Source: Marinimicrococcus sp033875255 (lineage in GTDB: Bacteria > Pseudomonadota > Alphaproteobacteria > Geminicoccales > Geminicoccaceae). From it: a stretch of 64,000 nucleotides of DNA. This document shows, one piece after another, positions 1 to 6,870 of the stretch. The DNA is taken from the NCBI GenBank assembly GCA_033875255.1, contig JAWZSN010000024.1, positions 1 through 64,000 on the forward strand. The letters are read 5' to 3'. Position 1 is the stretch's first letter; the number at the start of each line of letters is the position of its first letter. The notes under the pieces are model-generated. The model did no database searches. It saw only the letters and a program-made list of their open reading frames with translations, and was not told where the DNA came from. Made by a program: the position numbers and the translations under genes.

Positions 1-158
1 CGCTGATCCGCTGGTCAGTCCAGGAAATCCGACGCATCGCCACCCGCCTCGCACGGGCGCGTATCGAACCGTCATGCATCATCGCCTGCTCGCTCTGGCG
101 ACGAGCACACCAGGCCGCCGCACGACGGGCACATCCCAAATCAAAAACGCAACTGTAA
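1..158 (+). CDS. Transposase, C-terminal end only (partial, starts outside window)
   Basis: Frame 3 from base 3 reads without a stop for 51 codons to TAA at 156-158. The peptide is rich in Arg and His, contains SLWRRAHQAAARRAH and ends PKSKTQL. A Trp-Arg-Arg/His-rich tail of this kind is familiar from the C-terminus of DDE insertion-sequence transposases (IS701-like is my best guess, from recollection and not from a search). The catalytic part lies left of the window. The stop lies 2 bp from the end of the converging tartrate dehydratase gene, so the insertion-sequence end must overlap that gene's 3' end. The family assignment is uncertain; the partial reading frame itself is clear. Confidence 0.55.
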   Translation, partial: LIRWSVQEIRRIATRLARARIEPSCIIACSLWRRAHQAAARRAHPKSKTQL

Positions 159-160
159 TG

Positions 161-1324
161 CTAGAGCAGCTCCTTCATCACCGCGTAGAGCTCGCTTTTC
201 GCCTCGAAGCCGACGCCGGGGATCTGCGGCAGGCCCACGTGGCCGTTCTCCACGGCGATGTCGTCGGCGAAGCCGCCGAACGGGCGGAACACGTCGGGAT
301 AGCTCTCGTTGCCGCCCAGATGCAGGCCGGCTGCGATGTTGAGCGACATCTGGTGGCCGCCATGCGGCACCACCCGGCGGCTCGACCAGCCGTTCTCCGC
401 CAGCATGTCCAGCGTGCGCATGTACTCGACCAGGCCGTAGGACAGCGCGCAGTCGAACTGCAGGATGTCGCGGTCGGGCCGCATCCCGCCGTGGCGGATG
501 AGGTTGCGGGCGTCCTGCATGGAAAAGAGGTTCTCGCCGGTGGCCATGGGCGGCGCGTAGTGGCGGCCGAGCTCGGCCTGGAGCGCGTAGTCGAGCGGGT
601 CGCCCGGCTCCTCGTACCAGCGCAGGCCCAAAGGCTGGAGCGCCTTGGCGTAGGCGATGGCGGTCTCGAGGTCGAAGCGGCCATTGGCGTCCACCAGCAC
701 GTGGCCGGCATCGCCCACCACGCGGATCACCGCCTCGATGCGCCGCATGTCTTCCGCGAGGTCGCCGCCGCCGATCTTGAGCTTCACGTCGGCGTAGCCG
801 CGGTCGACATAGCTCTTCATCTCGTTCTCGAGAGCGCTCGTGTCCTTGCCCGGGTAGTAGTAGCCGCCGGCCGCGTAGACCCACACCTTTTCGTCGGCCT
901 CGCCGCCACGGTAGCGGTCCGCCAGCAGGCGCCAGAGCGGCACGCCGGCGATCTTGGCCACGGCGTCCCACACCGCCATGTCGATGACACCCACCGCCAC
1001 CGAGCGCTCGCCGTGCCCGCCCGGCTTCTCGTTGCTCATGAGCACGTCCCAGATGGCGAACGGGTCGAGATTGCCGTTGGCCTCGTCCACCAGCTTCGCC
1101 GGATCGGCCGCCTTGAGGCGCGGAATGAAGCGCTCGCGCAGCAGGCAGCCCTGGGCATAGCGGCCGTTGGAGTTGAAGCCGAAGCCCACCACCGGCTTCC
1201 CGTCGCGCACCACGTCGGTGACCACCGCCACCACGCTGCAGGTCATCTGCGAGAAGTCGATATAGGCGTTGCGGATTTCCGAGCGGATCGGAACGGTCTT
1301 CTCGCGGATGTCGACGATCTTCAT
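161..1324 (-). CDS. tarD: D(-)-tartrate dehydratase (enolase superfamily, MR subgroup)
   Basis: 387 residues. It should dehydrate D-tartrate to oxaloacetate with Mg2+ in the cytosol. The sequence closely resembles the characterised Bradyrhizobium enzyme as I recall it. The expected catalytic set is present at matching positions: KLK with Lys183, metal ligands Asp212 (VDANGRF), Glu238/239 (WYEEP) and Glu264 (ATGENLF), and the general acid/base His321 (VPHGGHQMS). The N-terminal capping segment RNAYIDF and the YAAGGYYYPG loop also fit. ATG at 1324 follows an AGGAG-like stretch. It is convergent with the transposase end; the stop TAG (161-163) lies where the insertion sequence probably ends, so the last residues may be altered. 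It starts a group of sugar-acid genes (pentonate dehydratase, DapA-family enzyme). Confidence 0.9.
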   Translation of the reverse strand: MKIVDIREKTVPIRSEIRNAYIDFSQMTCSVVAVVTDVVRDGKPVVGFGFNSNGRYAQGCLLRERFIPRLKAADPAKLVDEANGNLDPFAIWDVLMSNEKPGGHGERSVAVGVIDMAVWDAVAKIAGVPLWRLLADRYRGGEADEKVWVYAAGGYYYPGKDTSALENEMKSYVDRGYADVKLKIGGGDLAEDMRRIEAVIRVVGDAGHVLVDANGRFDLETAIAYAKALQPLGLRWYEEPGDPLDYALQAELGRHYAPPMATGENLFSMQDARNLIRHGGMRPDRDILQFDCALSYGLVEYMRTLDMLAENGWSSRRVVPHGGHQMSLNIAAGLHLGGNESYPDVFRPFGGFADDIAVENGHVGLPQIPGVGFEAKSELYAVMKELL

Positions 1325-1401
1325 GAAGCCTCTCCTGACTGGCGGCTCTGGGTAGCTCCTGGCGAAGGCGGCGGCAAGGTTGTGAGAATGAGGGGCTTCG
1401 C

Positions 1402-1439
1402 GGCGCTGCGCGCGGCTTCCTTTTTCCGCTTTTTGTCAG
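1402..1439 (+). repeat. Repeat family B, copy 1 (left arm of a 38-bp inverted repeat)
   Basis: Thirty-eight bases that begin GGCGCTGCGCGCGGCTTC and continue into a T-rich tract ending TTTTTGTCAG. Its inverted partner is at 1477-1514 (32 of 38 positions match; the first 18 are identical) and a third relative lies at 6781-6815. It sits in the divergent gap between the tartrate dehydratase and CorC-like genes. The GC-rich head followed by a T-rich tail resembles an intrinsic terminator on the plus strand, but its own hairpin is weak. Confidence 0.75.
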
Positions 1440-1476
1440 TTGGCCGCGGAGTCCCTTGCCGGGCGGCGTCGACAGC

Positions 1477-1514
1477 CTGACAGAAAAAGGAGAAGAGAAG
1501 CCGCGCGCAGCGCC
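1477..1514 (-). repeat. Repeat family B, copy 2 (right arm of the inverted repeat)
   Basis: Starts CTGACAGAAAAAGG and ends GCCGCGCGCAGCGCC; its reverse complement matches 1402-1439 at 32 of 38 positions. With the 37-bp spacer the pair could form a long cruciform or RNA hairpin. It ends 32 bp before the CorC-like start codon, so it must be within or next to that gene's promoter or leader. Confidence 0.75.
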
Positions 1515-1546
1515 TTGCACCTCACCCTCTCCCGGAGCTGTTCTCC

Positions 1547-2857
1547 ATGCCCGTCGCAGAGCTTCTGGTCGTCCTGGGGCTCGTTCTCCTCAACGGCCTC
1601 TTCGCCATGGCCGAGCTCGCCGTGGTCTCCTCGCGGCCGGTCCGCCTCAAGCAGCGCGCGGAGGCCGGCGGGCGGGGTGCCCGGGTCGCACTGCGCCTCA
1701 GGGAAGATCCCACCTCCTTCCTCTCCACCGTGCAGGTCGGCATCACGCTGGTGGGCATCTTCGCCGGCGCCTATTCGGGCGCCACCTTCGCCGATCCGCT
1801 GGCCGGGGTGCTGCGCGAGCTGCCGGGCATGGCGGAGGCGGCGCCGGTGGCGGCACTGGTGCTGGTGGTGGCCGGTGTGACCTATCTCTCGCTCATCGTC
1901 GGCGAGTTGGTGCCCAAGCGGGTGGCGCTCAGCCATCCCGAGGCCATCGCCGGGGCGCTGGCCCCGCTCATGGCGCTGCTCGCCCGCGTGGCGGCCCCGG
2001 TGGTGTGGCTGCTCCGCGTCTCCACGGAGGGCATGGTCCGCCTCCTGCATGTGCCGGCGGCACCGGCCTCGCAGGTGAGCGACGAGGAGCTGCGCGGGCT
2101 GCTCAAGGAGGGCACCGAGGCGGGCGTGTTCCACCCCGAGGAGCGGGCCATCATCGACTCGGTGGTGCGGGTCGCCGACGAGCCGGTGCGCTCGATCATG
2201 ACGCCGCGCACCGACCTCGTCTGGCTCGACGTCCGGGACGAGCCGGAGGCCCTGCTGCGCCGGATGCGCGAGAGCGGCCATTCGCGGTTCCTGGTGGGCG
2301 ACGGCGGGCTCGACCGCCTCCTGGGCGTGGTCCAGAGCAAGGACCTGCTGGGCCGGCTCGGGCATGCCGGGCCGGTCGATCTCGGAGCCCACCTGCGCCA
2401 GCCCATCGCAGTGCCGGAGAGCCTGCCGGTGGTGGAGCTCCTCGAGCATTTCCGCCGTGCCTCCGTCCATCTGGCGGTGGTCATGGACGAGCATGGCGGG
2501 GTGGAGGGCATCGTCACCCCCACCGACCTGCTCATCGCCATCGTCGGCGAGCTGCCCGGTGCCGGAAGTGCCGAGGCGCCCGAGGCGGTGCGGCGCGAGG
2601 ACGGCTCCTGGCTCATCGACGGAAGGCTGCCCCTGCACCAGGCCGAGCGCCTGCTCGAGACCGGCGACATGGGCGAAGGTCACGACTATGCCACCATGGC
2701 CGGCTTCATGCTCTGGAAGCTGGGCCGCCTGCCCCGCGAGGGCGAGCATTTCCGCTGGCGCGACCTGCGCTTCGAGGTCGTCGACATGGACGGCCGCCGC
2801 ATCGACCGCATCCTCATCGAGCACCGCCCCGAGCCAGAGGACGAGACGACGGGATAG
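1547..2857 (+). CDS. HlyC/CorC (CNNM/DUF21) family membrane protein with CBS pair
   Basis: 436 residues, the usual length for this family. Order of parts: an N-terminal DUF21 membrane domain (about 1-180) with several hydrophobic segments, starting with LLVVLGLVLLNGLFAMAELA; then a tandem CBS domain (about 200-330, including VRSIMTPRTDLVWLD and GIVTPTDLL); and a C-terminal CorC_HlyC domain ending in MDGRRIDRILIEH. Family members have been linked to Mg2+/Co2+ handling and membrane ion homeostasis; the transported ion cannot be read from sequence. ATG at 1547 has GGAG ten bases upstream. It stands alone, read divergently from the tartrate gene. Confidence 0.88.
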   Translation: MPVAELLVVLGLVLLNGLFAMAELAVVSSRPVRLKQRAEAGGRGARVALRLREDPTSFLSTVQVGITLVGIFAGAYSGATFADPLAGVLRELPGMAEAAPVAALVLVVAGVTYLSLIVGELVPKRVALSHPEAIAGALAPLMALLARVAAPVVWLLRVSTEGMVRLLHVPAAPASQVSDEELRGLLKEGTEAGVFHPEERAIIDSVVRVADEPVRSIMTPRTDLVWLDVRDEPEALLRRMRESGHSRFLVGDGGLDRLLGVVQSKDLLGRLGHAGPVDLGAHLRQPIAVPESLPVVELLEHFRRASVHLAVVMDEHGGVEGIVTPTDLLIAIVGELPGAGSAEAPEAVRREDGSWLIDGRLPLHQAERLLETGDMGEGHDYATMAGFMLWKLGRLPREGEHFRWRDLRFEVVDMDGRRIDRILIEHRPEPEDETTG

Positions 2858-2874
2858 GGGCTCGGCAACGCTTC

Positions 2875-2989
2875 GTTAATGGTACCTGGTACCATCGAGG
2901 CAATCTTGCGAAGGATGGTGGCGGGGCGCGGCCGGAGAGGCTCTCCCGGGGAGAAGGGTTCTCCCCGGACCCCTGCCGTCAGTCGGCGG
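2875..2989. repeat. Repeat family A, copy 1 (115 bp, GGTACC boxes plus hairpin)
   Basis: Begins GTTAATGGTACCTGGTACC and ends CAGTCGGCGG. About 100 of 115 positions match the copy at 5933-6047. It contains a perfect 10-bp stem, CCGGGGAGAA and TTCTCCCCGG around a GGG loop (2946-2968), preceded by a second small stem GGAGAG/CTCTCC. It lies between convergent genes and its last bases include the stop and final codons of the phosphotransferase gene, so it may act as a bidirectional terminator. Confidence 0.85.
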
Positions 2990-3899
2990 CGGAGCCCGGC
3001 GACGGGCCTCGGCCTGCCGGCCGCAACAGCGTGTGATGCTCCTCGGCCCAGCGGACGAGATGGTCGCGGGCCATCGTCACGTTCCGCGGAACGTGGGCGA
3101 GCTCGGCAAGCTCGGAGAGCCGGTGCATGCCGATCAGCATGGCGATCCGCTCCATATCGAGCGGCCGGCCGGTGAGCCGGGCGTAGCGGCCGGCCATCAC
3201 GCGCGTCAGCTCGTGCGAGACGAAGGCCGGGTAGACGAGCTCCTGGTGCACCGGCCCCATGCCGGAGTCTGCGAAGTCGTAGATCCCGTTGAGGCGCTGC
3301 CGCTTGTGATCGAAGGCCATGTTCCAGCCGTGGCCGTCAAAGAAGCCGTAGACCGTCCCGAGCGGGTCGGGGCCGGCGGCCTGGAAGGCCGCCAGCGTGC
3401 GCTCGCAGAGCGGCCGGATCGTCTCTGGCGCCAGCGGGAGCGCCTTGCGGCGGATCTCCTCGAGGGAGCGCCACGGGAGAATCCCGACGGCACCGGCGGC
3501 GCGCATGTCGTCAGGGTCGAGATCGTGAAGCTGGGCGGCGAAAAGCGCCAGATCCTCGGCCAGCCGCTCGCGTGCCATGGCCGGGAGGCGCCCATACTGC
3601 CGGGCCAGCAGATGATCTCCCGCGATCTTCGTGTGCCGCGAGAACAGCATCGGGCTCTCGACCAGCTCCAGATCCGGAACCCGCATCGCCAGGTGCGGCC
3701 GGACGGCCGCGAGGAGCCGCACCTCGCGCCGCAACGCCCGCGCGGCTTCCTCTCCGCGCGGGAACTTGAAGATCAGGCGATCGTCCACGTCCAGCGCCAG
3801 CGAGTGCCATCCCATGGCAAGCGGCCGGAACGTCGCCGCCCGGAGGTCCGGGAAAACCCGCACCACCGCTGCCCGGCATGTCGCGACGTCGATGCTCAT
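2979..3899 (-). CDS. APH-type phosphotransferase (kinase-like fold)
   Basis: 306 residues with the layout of aminoglycoside/choline-type phosphotransferases. An N-lobe contains a Lys in LIFKFPRG (about residue 45). The catalytic loop is FFDGHGWNMAF, which keeps the Asp and Asn of the usual HGDxxxxN motif but has Phe in place of the first His. The metal-binding DFG-like segment is YDFADSGMGP. The substrate is unknown; such proteins also phosphorylate choline, homoserine or sugars, so antibiotic resistance should not be assumed. The stop codon lies inside repeat A, so the last three residues (AAD) are repeat-encoded. It is convergent with the CorC-like gene. Confidence 0.75.
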   Translation of the reverse strand: MSIDVATCRAAVVRVFPDLRAATFRPLAMGWHSLALDVDDRLIFKFPRGEEAARALRREVRLLAAVRPHLAMRVPDLELVESPMLFSRHTKIAGDHLLARQYGRLPAMARERLAEDLALFAAQLHDLDPDDMRAAGAVGILPWRSLEEIRRKALPLAPETIRPLCERTLAAFQAAGPDPLGTVYGFFDGHGWNMAFDHKRQRLNGIYDFADSGMGPVHQELVYPAFVSHELTRVMAGRYARLTGRPLDMERIAMLIGMHRLSELAELAHVPRNVTMARDHLVRWAEEHHTLLRPAGRGPSPGSAAD

Positions 3900-3996
3900 G
3901 TCCCGTTCTCACCCGGGCGAGTTGCGGAGAAGGAAGGGAACCGCGCAAGGCGCCCGCGCGCATCCCCCTCCCACCGGTCTGCGCCGCCTCCCGGCC

Positions 3997-5724
3997 TCAG
4001 TGGCTCTCGCGCGGCACCTCATGACCGCGGCAGCCGACCAGGAAGTCGAGATCGACGCCCTTGTCGGCCTGGAGGACGTGGTCGACGTAGAGCTTCTGCC
4101 AGCCGCCGGTGGCGGGGGCCGGGGCGGGCTGCCAGGCGGCACGGCGGCGGGCAAGCTCCTCCTCGGAGACCTCCAGCACGAGCCGGCGGCCGGGGACGTC
4201 CAGCTCGATCATGTCGCCGTCCTGCACCAGCGCCAGGTTGCCGCCAGCGGCGGCCTCGGGGGCGGCGTGGAGGACGACGGTGCCGTAGGCGGTGCCGGAC
4301 ATGCGGGCATCCGAGATGCGCACCATGTCCTTGATGCCCTTGCGCAGCACCTTGGCGGGCAGGCCCATATTGCCGACCTCGGCCATGCCCGGGTAGCCCT
4401 TGGGCCCGCAGTTCTTGAGGACCATCACGCAGGTCTCGTCGATGTCGAGGGCCTCGTCGTCGATCCGGGCCTTGTAGTCCTCGATGTTCTCGAAGACCAC
4501 GGCGCGGCCCCTATGCCGCATGAGCTCAGGGGAGGCCGCCGAGGGCTTGATGATCGCACCGTCGGTGGCGAGGTTGCCGCGCAGCACCGCCATGCCGCCC
4601 TGGGCCAGGAGCGGCCGGTCGAGCTCGCGGATCACCTCGTCGTTCCAGCAGGGGGCGTCCTTGACGTTCTCCCAGATCGGGCGGCCGTTGACGGTCATGG
4701 CGTCGTTGTCGAGCAGGCCTGCCGTCCCGAGCTTGCGCAGCACGGCGGGCAGGCCGCCGGCATAGTAGTAGTCCTCGGCGAGGAAGCGGCCCGAGGGCAT
4801 GAGATCCACGATGGTGGGAACGTCCCGGCCCCACTCGTCCCAGTCGTCCAGCGTCAGGTCCACGCCGACGCGCCCGGCCACGGCCAGCAGGTGGACCACC
4901 GCGTTGGTGGAGCCGCCCAGCGCCCCGTTGGCGCGGATCGCGTTCTTGAAGGCGCTGCGGGTGAGCACCTTCGAGATGCGCAGGTCCTCGCGGATCATCT
5001 CGACCGCGCGCCTGCCGGTCATGAAGGCCATCTGCCGGCGTCGGCTGTCGGCGGCGGGGATGGCGGCACAGCCGGGCAGGCTCATGCCCAGGGCCTCGGC
5101 CAGGCTGTTCATGGTGGAGGCGGTGCCCATCGTCATGCAGTGGCCGGCCGAGCGCGACATCGAGCTCTCCGCCTCCATGAACTCGGCCATGCTCATCTCG
5201 CCGGCCTTCACCGCCTCCGAGAACTTCCAGACGTCGGTGCCCGAGCCGATCGGCTTGCCGCGGAACATGCCGTTGAGCATCGGCCCGCCGGAGAGCACGA
5301 TGGCCGGCACGTCGGTGGAGGCAGCGCCCATGAGCAGGGCCGGCGTGGTCTTGTCGCAGCCGGTCATGAGCACCACGCCGTCCACCGGATTGCCGCGGAT
5401 CGCCTCCTCGACGTCCATGGAGGCGAGGTTGCGGAACAGCATGGCGGTGGGGCGCAGGTTGCTCTCGCCGGTGGAGAACACCGGAAACTCCAGCGGGAAG
5501 CCGCCGGCCTCGTAGACGCCGCGCTTCACCCACTCGGCCAGCTCGCGGAAATGCGCGTTGCAGGGGGTGAGCTCGCTGAACGTGTTGCAGATGCCGACCA
5601 CCGGCCGCCCATCGAACAGGTGGTCGGGAAAGCCCTGGTTCTTCATCCAGCTGCGGTGGACGAACCCGTCCTTGTCCTGCCCGCCGAACCACGCCTGGCT
5701 GCGGAGTTTTCTGTCAGTCGTCAT
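3997..5724 (-). CDS. IlvD/Edd-family pentonate dehydratase (L-arabinonate dehydratase-like)
   Basis: 575 residues, full length for the IlvD/Edd family. It contains the Fe-S cluster/active-site segments GICNTFSELTPCNAH, TGCDKTTPA and the C-terminal MKNCGPKGYPGM and RISDARMSGTAYGTV. The N-terminal KLRSQAWFGG and HRSWMKNQG are characteristic of the sugar-acid branch (L-arabinonate, D-xylonate, L-fuconate) and not of dihydroxyacid dehydratase. The predicted reaction is aldonate to 2-keto-3-deoxyaldonate. Overall it closely resembles the Rhizobium L-arabinonate dehydratase as I recall it, but substrate within the branch cannot be fixed by sequence. A DapA-family gene of the dehydratase type lies 2.8 kb away and may carry out the next step. 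Confidence 0.88.
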   Translation of the reverse strand: MTTDRKLRSQAWFGGQDKDGFVHRSWMKNQGFPDHLFDGRPVVGICNTFSELTPCNAHFRELAEWVKRGVYEAGGFPLEFPVFSTGESNLRPTAMLFRNLASMDVEEAIRGNPVDGVVLMTGCDKTTPALLMGAASTDVPAIVLSGGPMLNGMFRGKPIGSGTDVWKFSEAVKAGEMSMAEFMEAESSMSRSAGHCMTMGTASTMNSLAEALGMSLPGCAAIPAADSRRRQMAFMTGRRAVEMIREDLRISKVLTRSAFKNAIRANGALGGSTNAVVHLLAVAGRVGVDLTLDDWDEWGRDVPTIVDLMPSGRFLAEDYYYAGGLPAVLRKLGTAGLLDNDAMTVNGRPIWENVKDAPCWNDEVIRELDRPLLAQGGMAVLRGNLATDGAIIKPSAASPELMRHRGRAVVFENIEDYKARIDDEALDIDETCVMVLKNCGPKGYPGMAEVGNMGLPAKVLRKGIKDMVRISDARMSGTAYGTVVLHAAPEAAAGGNLALVQDGDMIELDVPGRRLVLEVSEEELARRRAAWQPAPAPATGGWQKLYVDHVLQADKGVDLDFLVGCRGHEVPRESH

Positions 5725-5839
5725 CGGTGCCTCCCTGGGTGGGCGGCACGCTACGAAGCGCGTGGCGCGCGCGCAATCGCCGGGCGCGCAGGAGCGGTGC
5801 CCGCCGGGCGCGCGGCTGGCGGGCTGGCGGCAACCATCC

Positions 5840-5858
5840 GTTAAGGGTACCTGGTACC
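5840..5858. repeat. Repeat family A, short copy (GGTACC boxes only)
   Basis: Nineteen bases, GTTAAGGGTACCTGGTACC, identical to the head of the copy at 5933 and one base different from that at 2875. The remainder of the 115-bp element is absent. Two GGTACC palindromes separated by one base make it nearly self-complementary, like a binding site for a dimeric protein. Confidence 0.75.
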
Positions 5859-5932
5859 GTTGATGGCGGAGCCCGGCCGATCCGCTGGCGGGAGCAGAGC
5901 GACCGGGCCGCCGTCGCGCCGCGCAAGCTTTT

Positions 5933-6047
5933 GTTAAGGGTACCTGGTACCATCAGAGGAATCTTGCCGCGGATGGCGAAGGGGCGCGGCCGGAAAGGTT
6001 CTTCCGGGGAGAAGGGTTCTCCCCGGACCCCTGCCGTCAGTCGGCGG
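5933..6047. repeat. Repeat family A, copy 2 (full 115 bp)
   Basis: Same length and edges as 2875-2989. The hairpin CCGGGGAGAA-GGG-TTCTCCCCGG is fully conserved (6004-6026), as is the right edge CCGTCAGTCGGCGG. On the minus strand the right edge reads as a short frame ending TAD-stop, similar to the AAD-stop end of the phosphotransferase gene at the other copy. It lies downstream of the UDG-like gene. Confidence 0.85.
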
Positions 6048-6080
6048 TGACGCTCATGAGGGGATCTGTGCGGAAGGCGA

Positions 6081-6677
6081 TCACAGAATGCGCCTGATGC
6101 CTTCGGCGATGCATGCTGCGCGGTCCTTGAAGGGCCGGCCGCGGGCCGAGGGATGGGGGAGCTCGACGTGGTCGACGCCGAGGGTCGCGCAGGCGCGGGC
6201 AGCGGCGCGGCCGAGAGCGACGACGCGCCGGCCCTCTAGCTCGTGCCGCGTGACGGCCTCGAAGGGCGCGCGGACGTCGCGAAAGGGCACGCCGGAGGAG
6301 CGGCGCTCCGTCAGGAGGTGGAACGCCTGCGTCATGTAGGTGTCGCGTCGGGCGAGGCCAAGGCTCGCGAGTGCCATGTTCAGCACCCGGTTGAACGGGA
6401 TGCAGGGCAGGTAGCCGCGGTCGCGCAGGAACTCGCGTCTTTCTCTGGCGGTGGCCGCGTCCGACCAGTTGAAGGCCACCAGGGTCGGTCCCGTGGCGGA
6501 GCATGCCTCGATCTGGAGCGGCGTCACGAAGTCCCCGTCCATGCCGACGTCGGAGAGGGTGCTGTAGCCGGGAAGGAAAGATGCCCGGCGGCGGGCCACG
6601 TTGTGCCGCCAGCCCGGCGGCTCAACAAAGGTGGCGCTCCTCTCCAAGGCCGCATTGCCACCGAGACAGGTCAGCAT
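6081..6677 (-). CDS. Uracil-DNA glycosylase-like (UDG fold) protein
   Basis: 198 residues. The C-terminal part RRVVALGRAAARACATLG followed by ELPHPSARG resembles the helix plus His-Pro-Ser loop at the end of UDG-superfamily domains. The middle contains LVAFNWSDAATARERR and PFNRVLNMAL. The usual N-terminal catalytic motif is not obvious, so glycosylase activity is uncertain and this may be a divergent member. ATG at 6677 is preceded by GGAGAG about eight bases away. Repeat family A lies just beyond its stop. Confidence 0.55.
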   Translation of the reverse strand: MLTCLGGNAALERSATFVEPPGWRHNVARRRASFLPGYSTLSDVGMDGDFVTPLQIEACSATGPTLVAFNWSDAATARERREFLRDRGYLPCIPFNRVLNMALASLGLARRDTYMTQAFHLLTERRSSGVPFRDVRAPFEAVTRHELEGRRVVALGRAAARACATLGVDHVELPHPSARGRPFKDRAACIAEGIRRIL

Positions 6678-6780
6678 ATCGCTGCTCTCCTTCTGTCCGA
6701 TGACTGCCGCTGCACGTTGCTCCTGCAGCGCTCGACCACCCTTGCGCCCCTTGCCGCTGGAGGCTCCGCAAGAAAATCAG

Positions 6781-6824
6781 GAAAAACGAGAGAAAAGAGC
6801 CGCGCGCAGCGCCTTGCGCGGCTC
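6781..6824 (-). terminator. Rho-independent terminator downstream of the amidase gene (repeat family B)
   Basis: On the minus strand, stem GAGCCGCGC (6824-6816) pairs with GCGCGGCTC (6805-6797) around a 10-base loop, followed by the T-rich tail TCTTTTCTCTCGTTTTTC. The loop and distal arm share GCCGCGCGCAGCGCC with the family B copies at 1402 and 1477, so this terminator is a member of that repeat family. Confidence 0.75.
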
Positions 6825-6870
6825 CGTCCTCTTGCGTTTCGCCGCCCTCGCGGCGGCAGGGCGCTCGTCC

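Larger units (their letters stand above)
5725..6080. other. Intergenic stretch of 356 bp filled by repeat family A
   Basis: No credible gene here. It holds a short GGTACC-box repeat (5840-5858) and a full 115-bp family A copy (5933-6047), spaced 93 bp apart start to start. Short open frames across it merely translate the repeats (for example the recurring VPGTL peptide) and are not considered genes. Confidence 0.7.

Noticed and set aside
74..1480. Long plus-strand frame opposite tarD, and many similar long antisense frames through the window
   Set aside because: In DNA of about 70% G+C, frames opposite real genes stay open by chance. Their translations are Ala/Arg/His/Gly-rich without recognisable motifs, while the opposite strand encodes a known enzyme.
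5714..5953. Small minus-strand frame containing the VPGTLN peptide twice
   Set aside because: It only translates the GGTACC repeat family in two places; no ribosome site and no independent support.
6037..6504. Minus-strand frame overlapping the UDG-like gene
   Set aside because: Shadow frame; the overlapping frame ending at 6081 has the better motif content and start. Its end falls in repeat family A, noted as an observation only.
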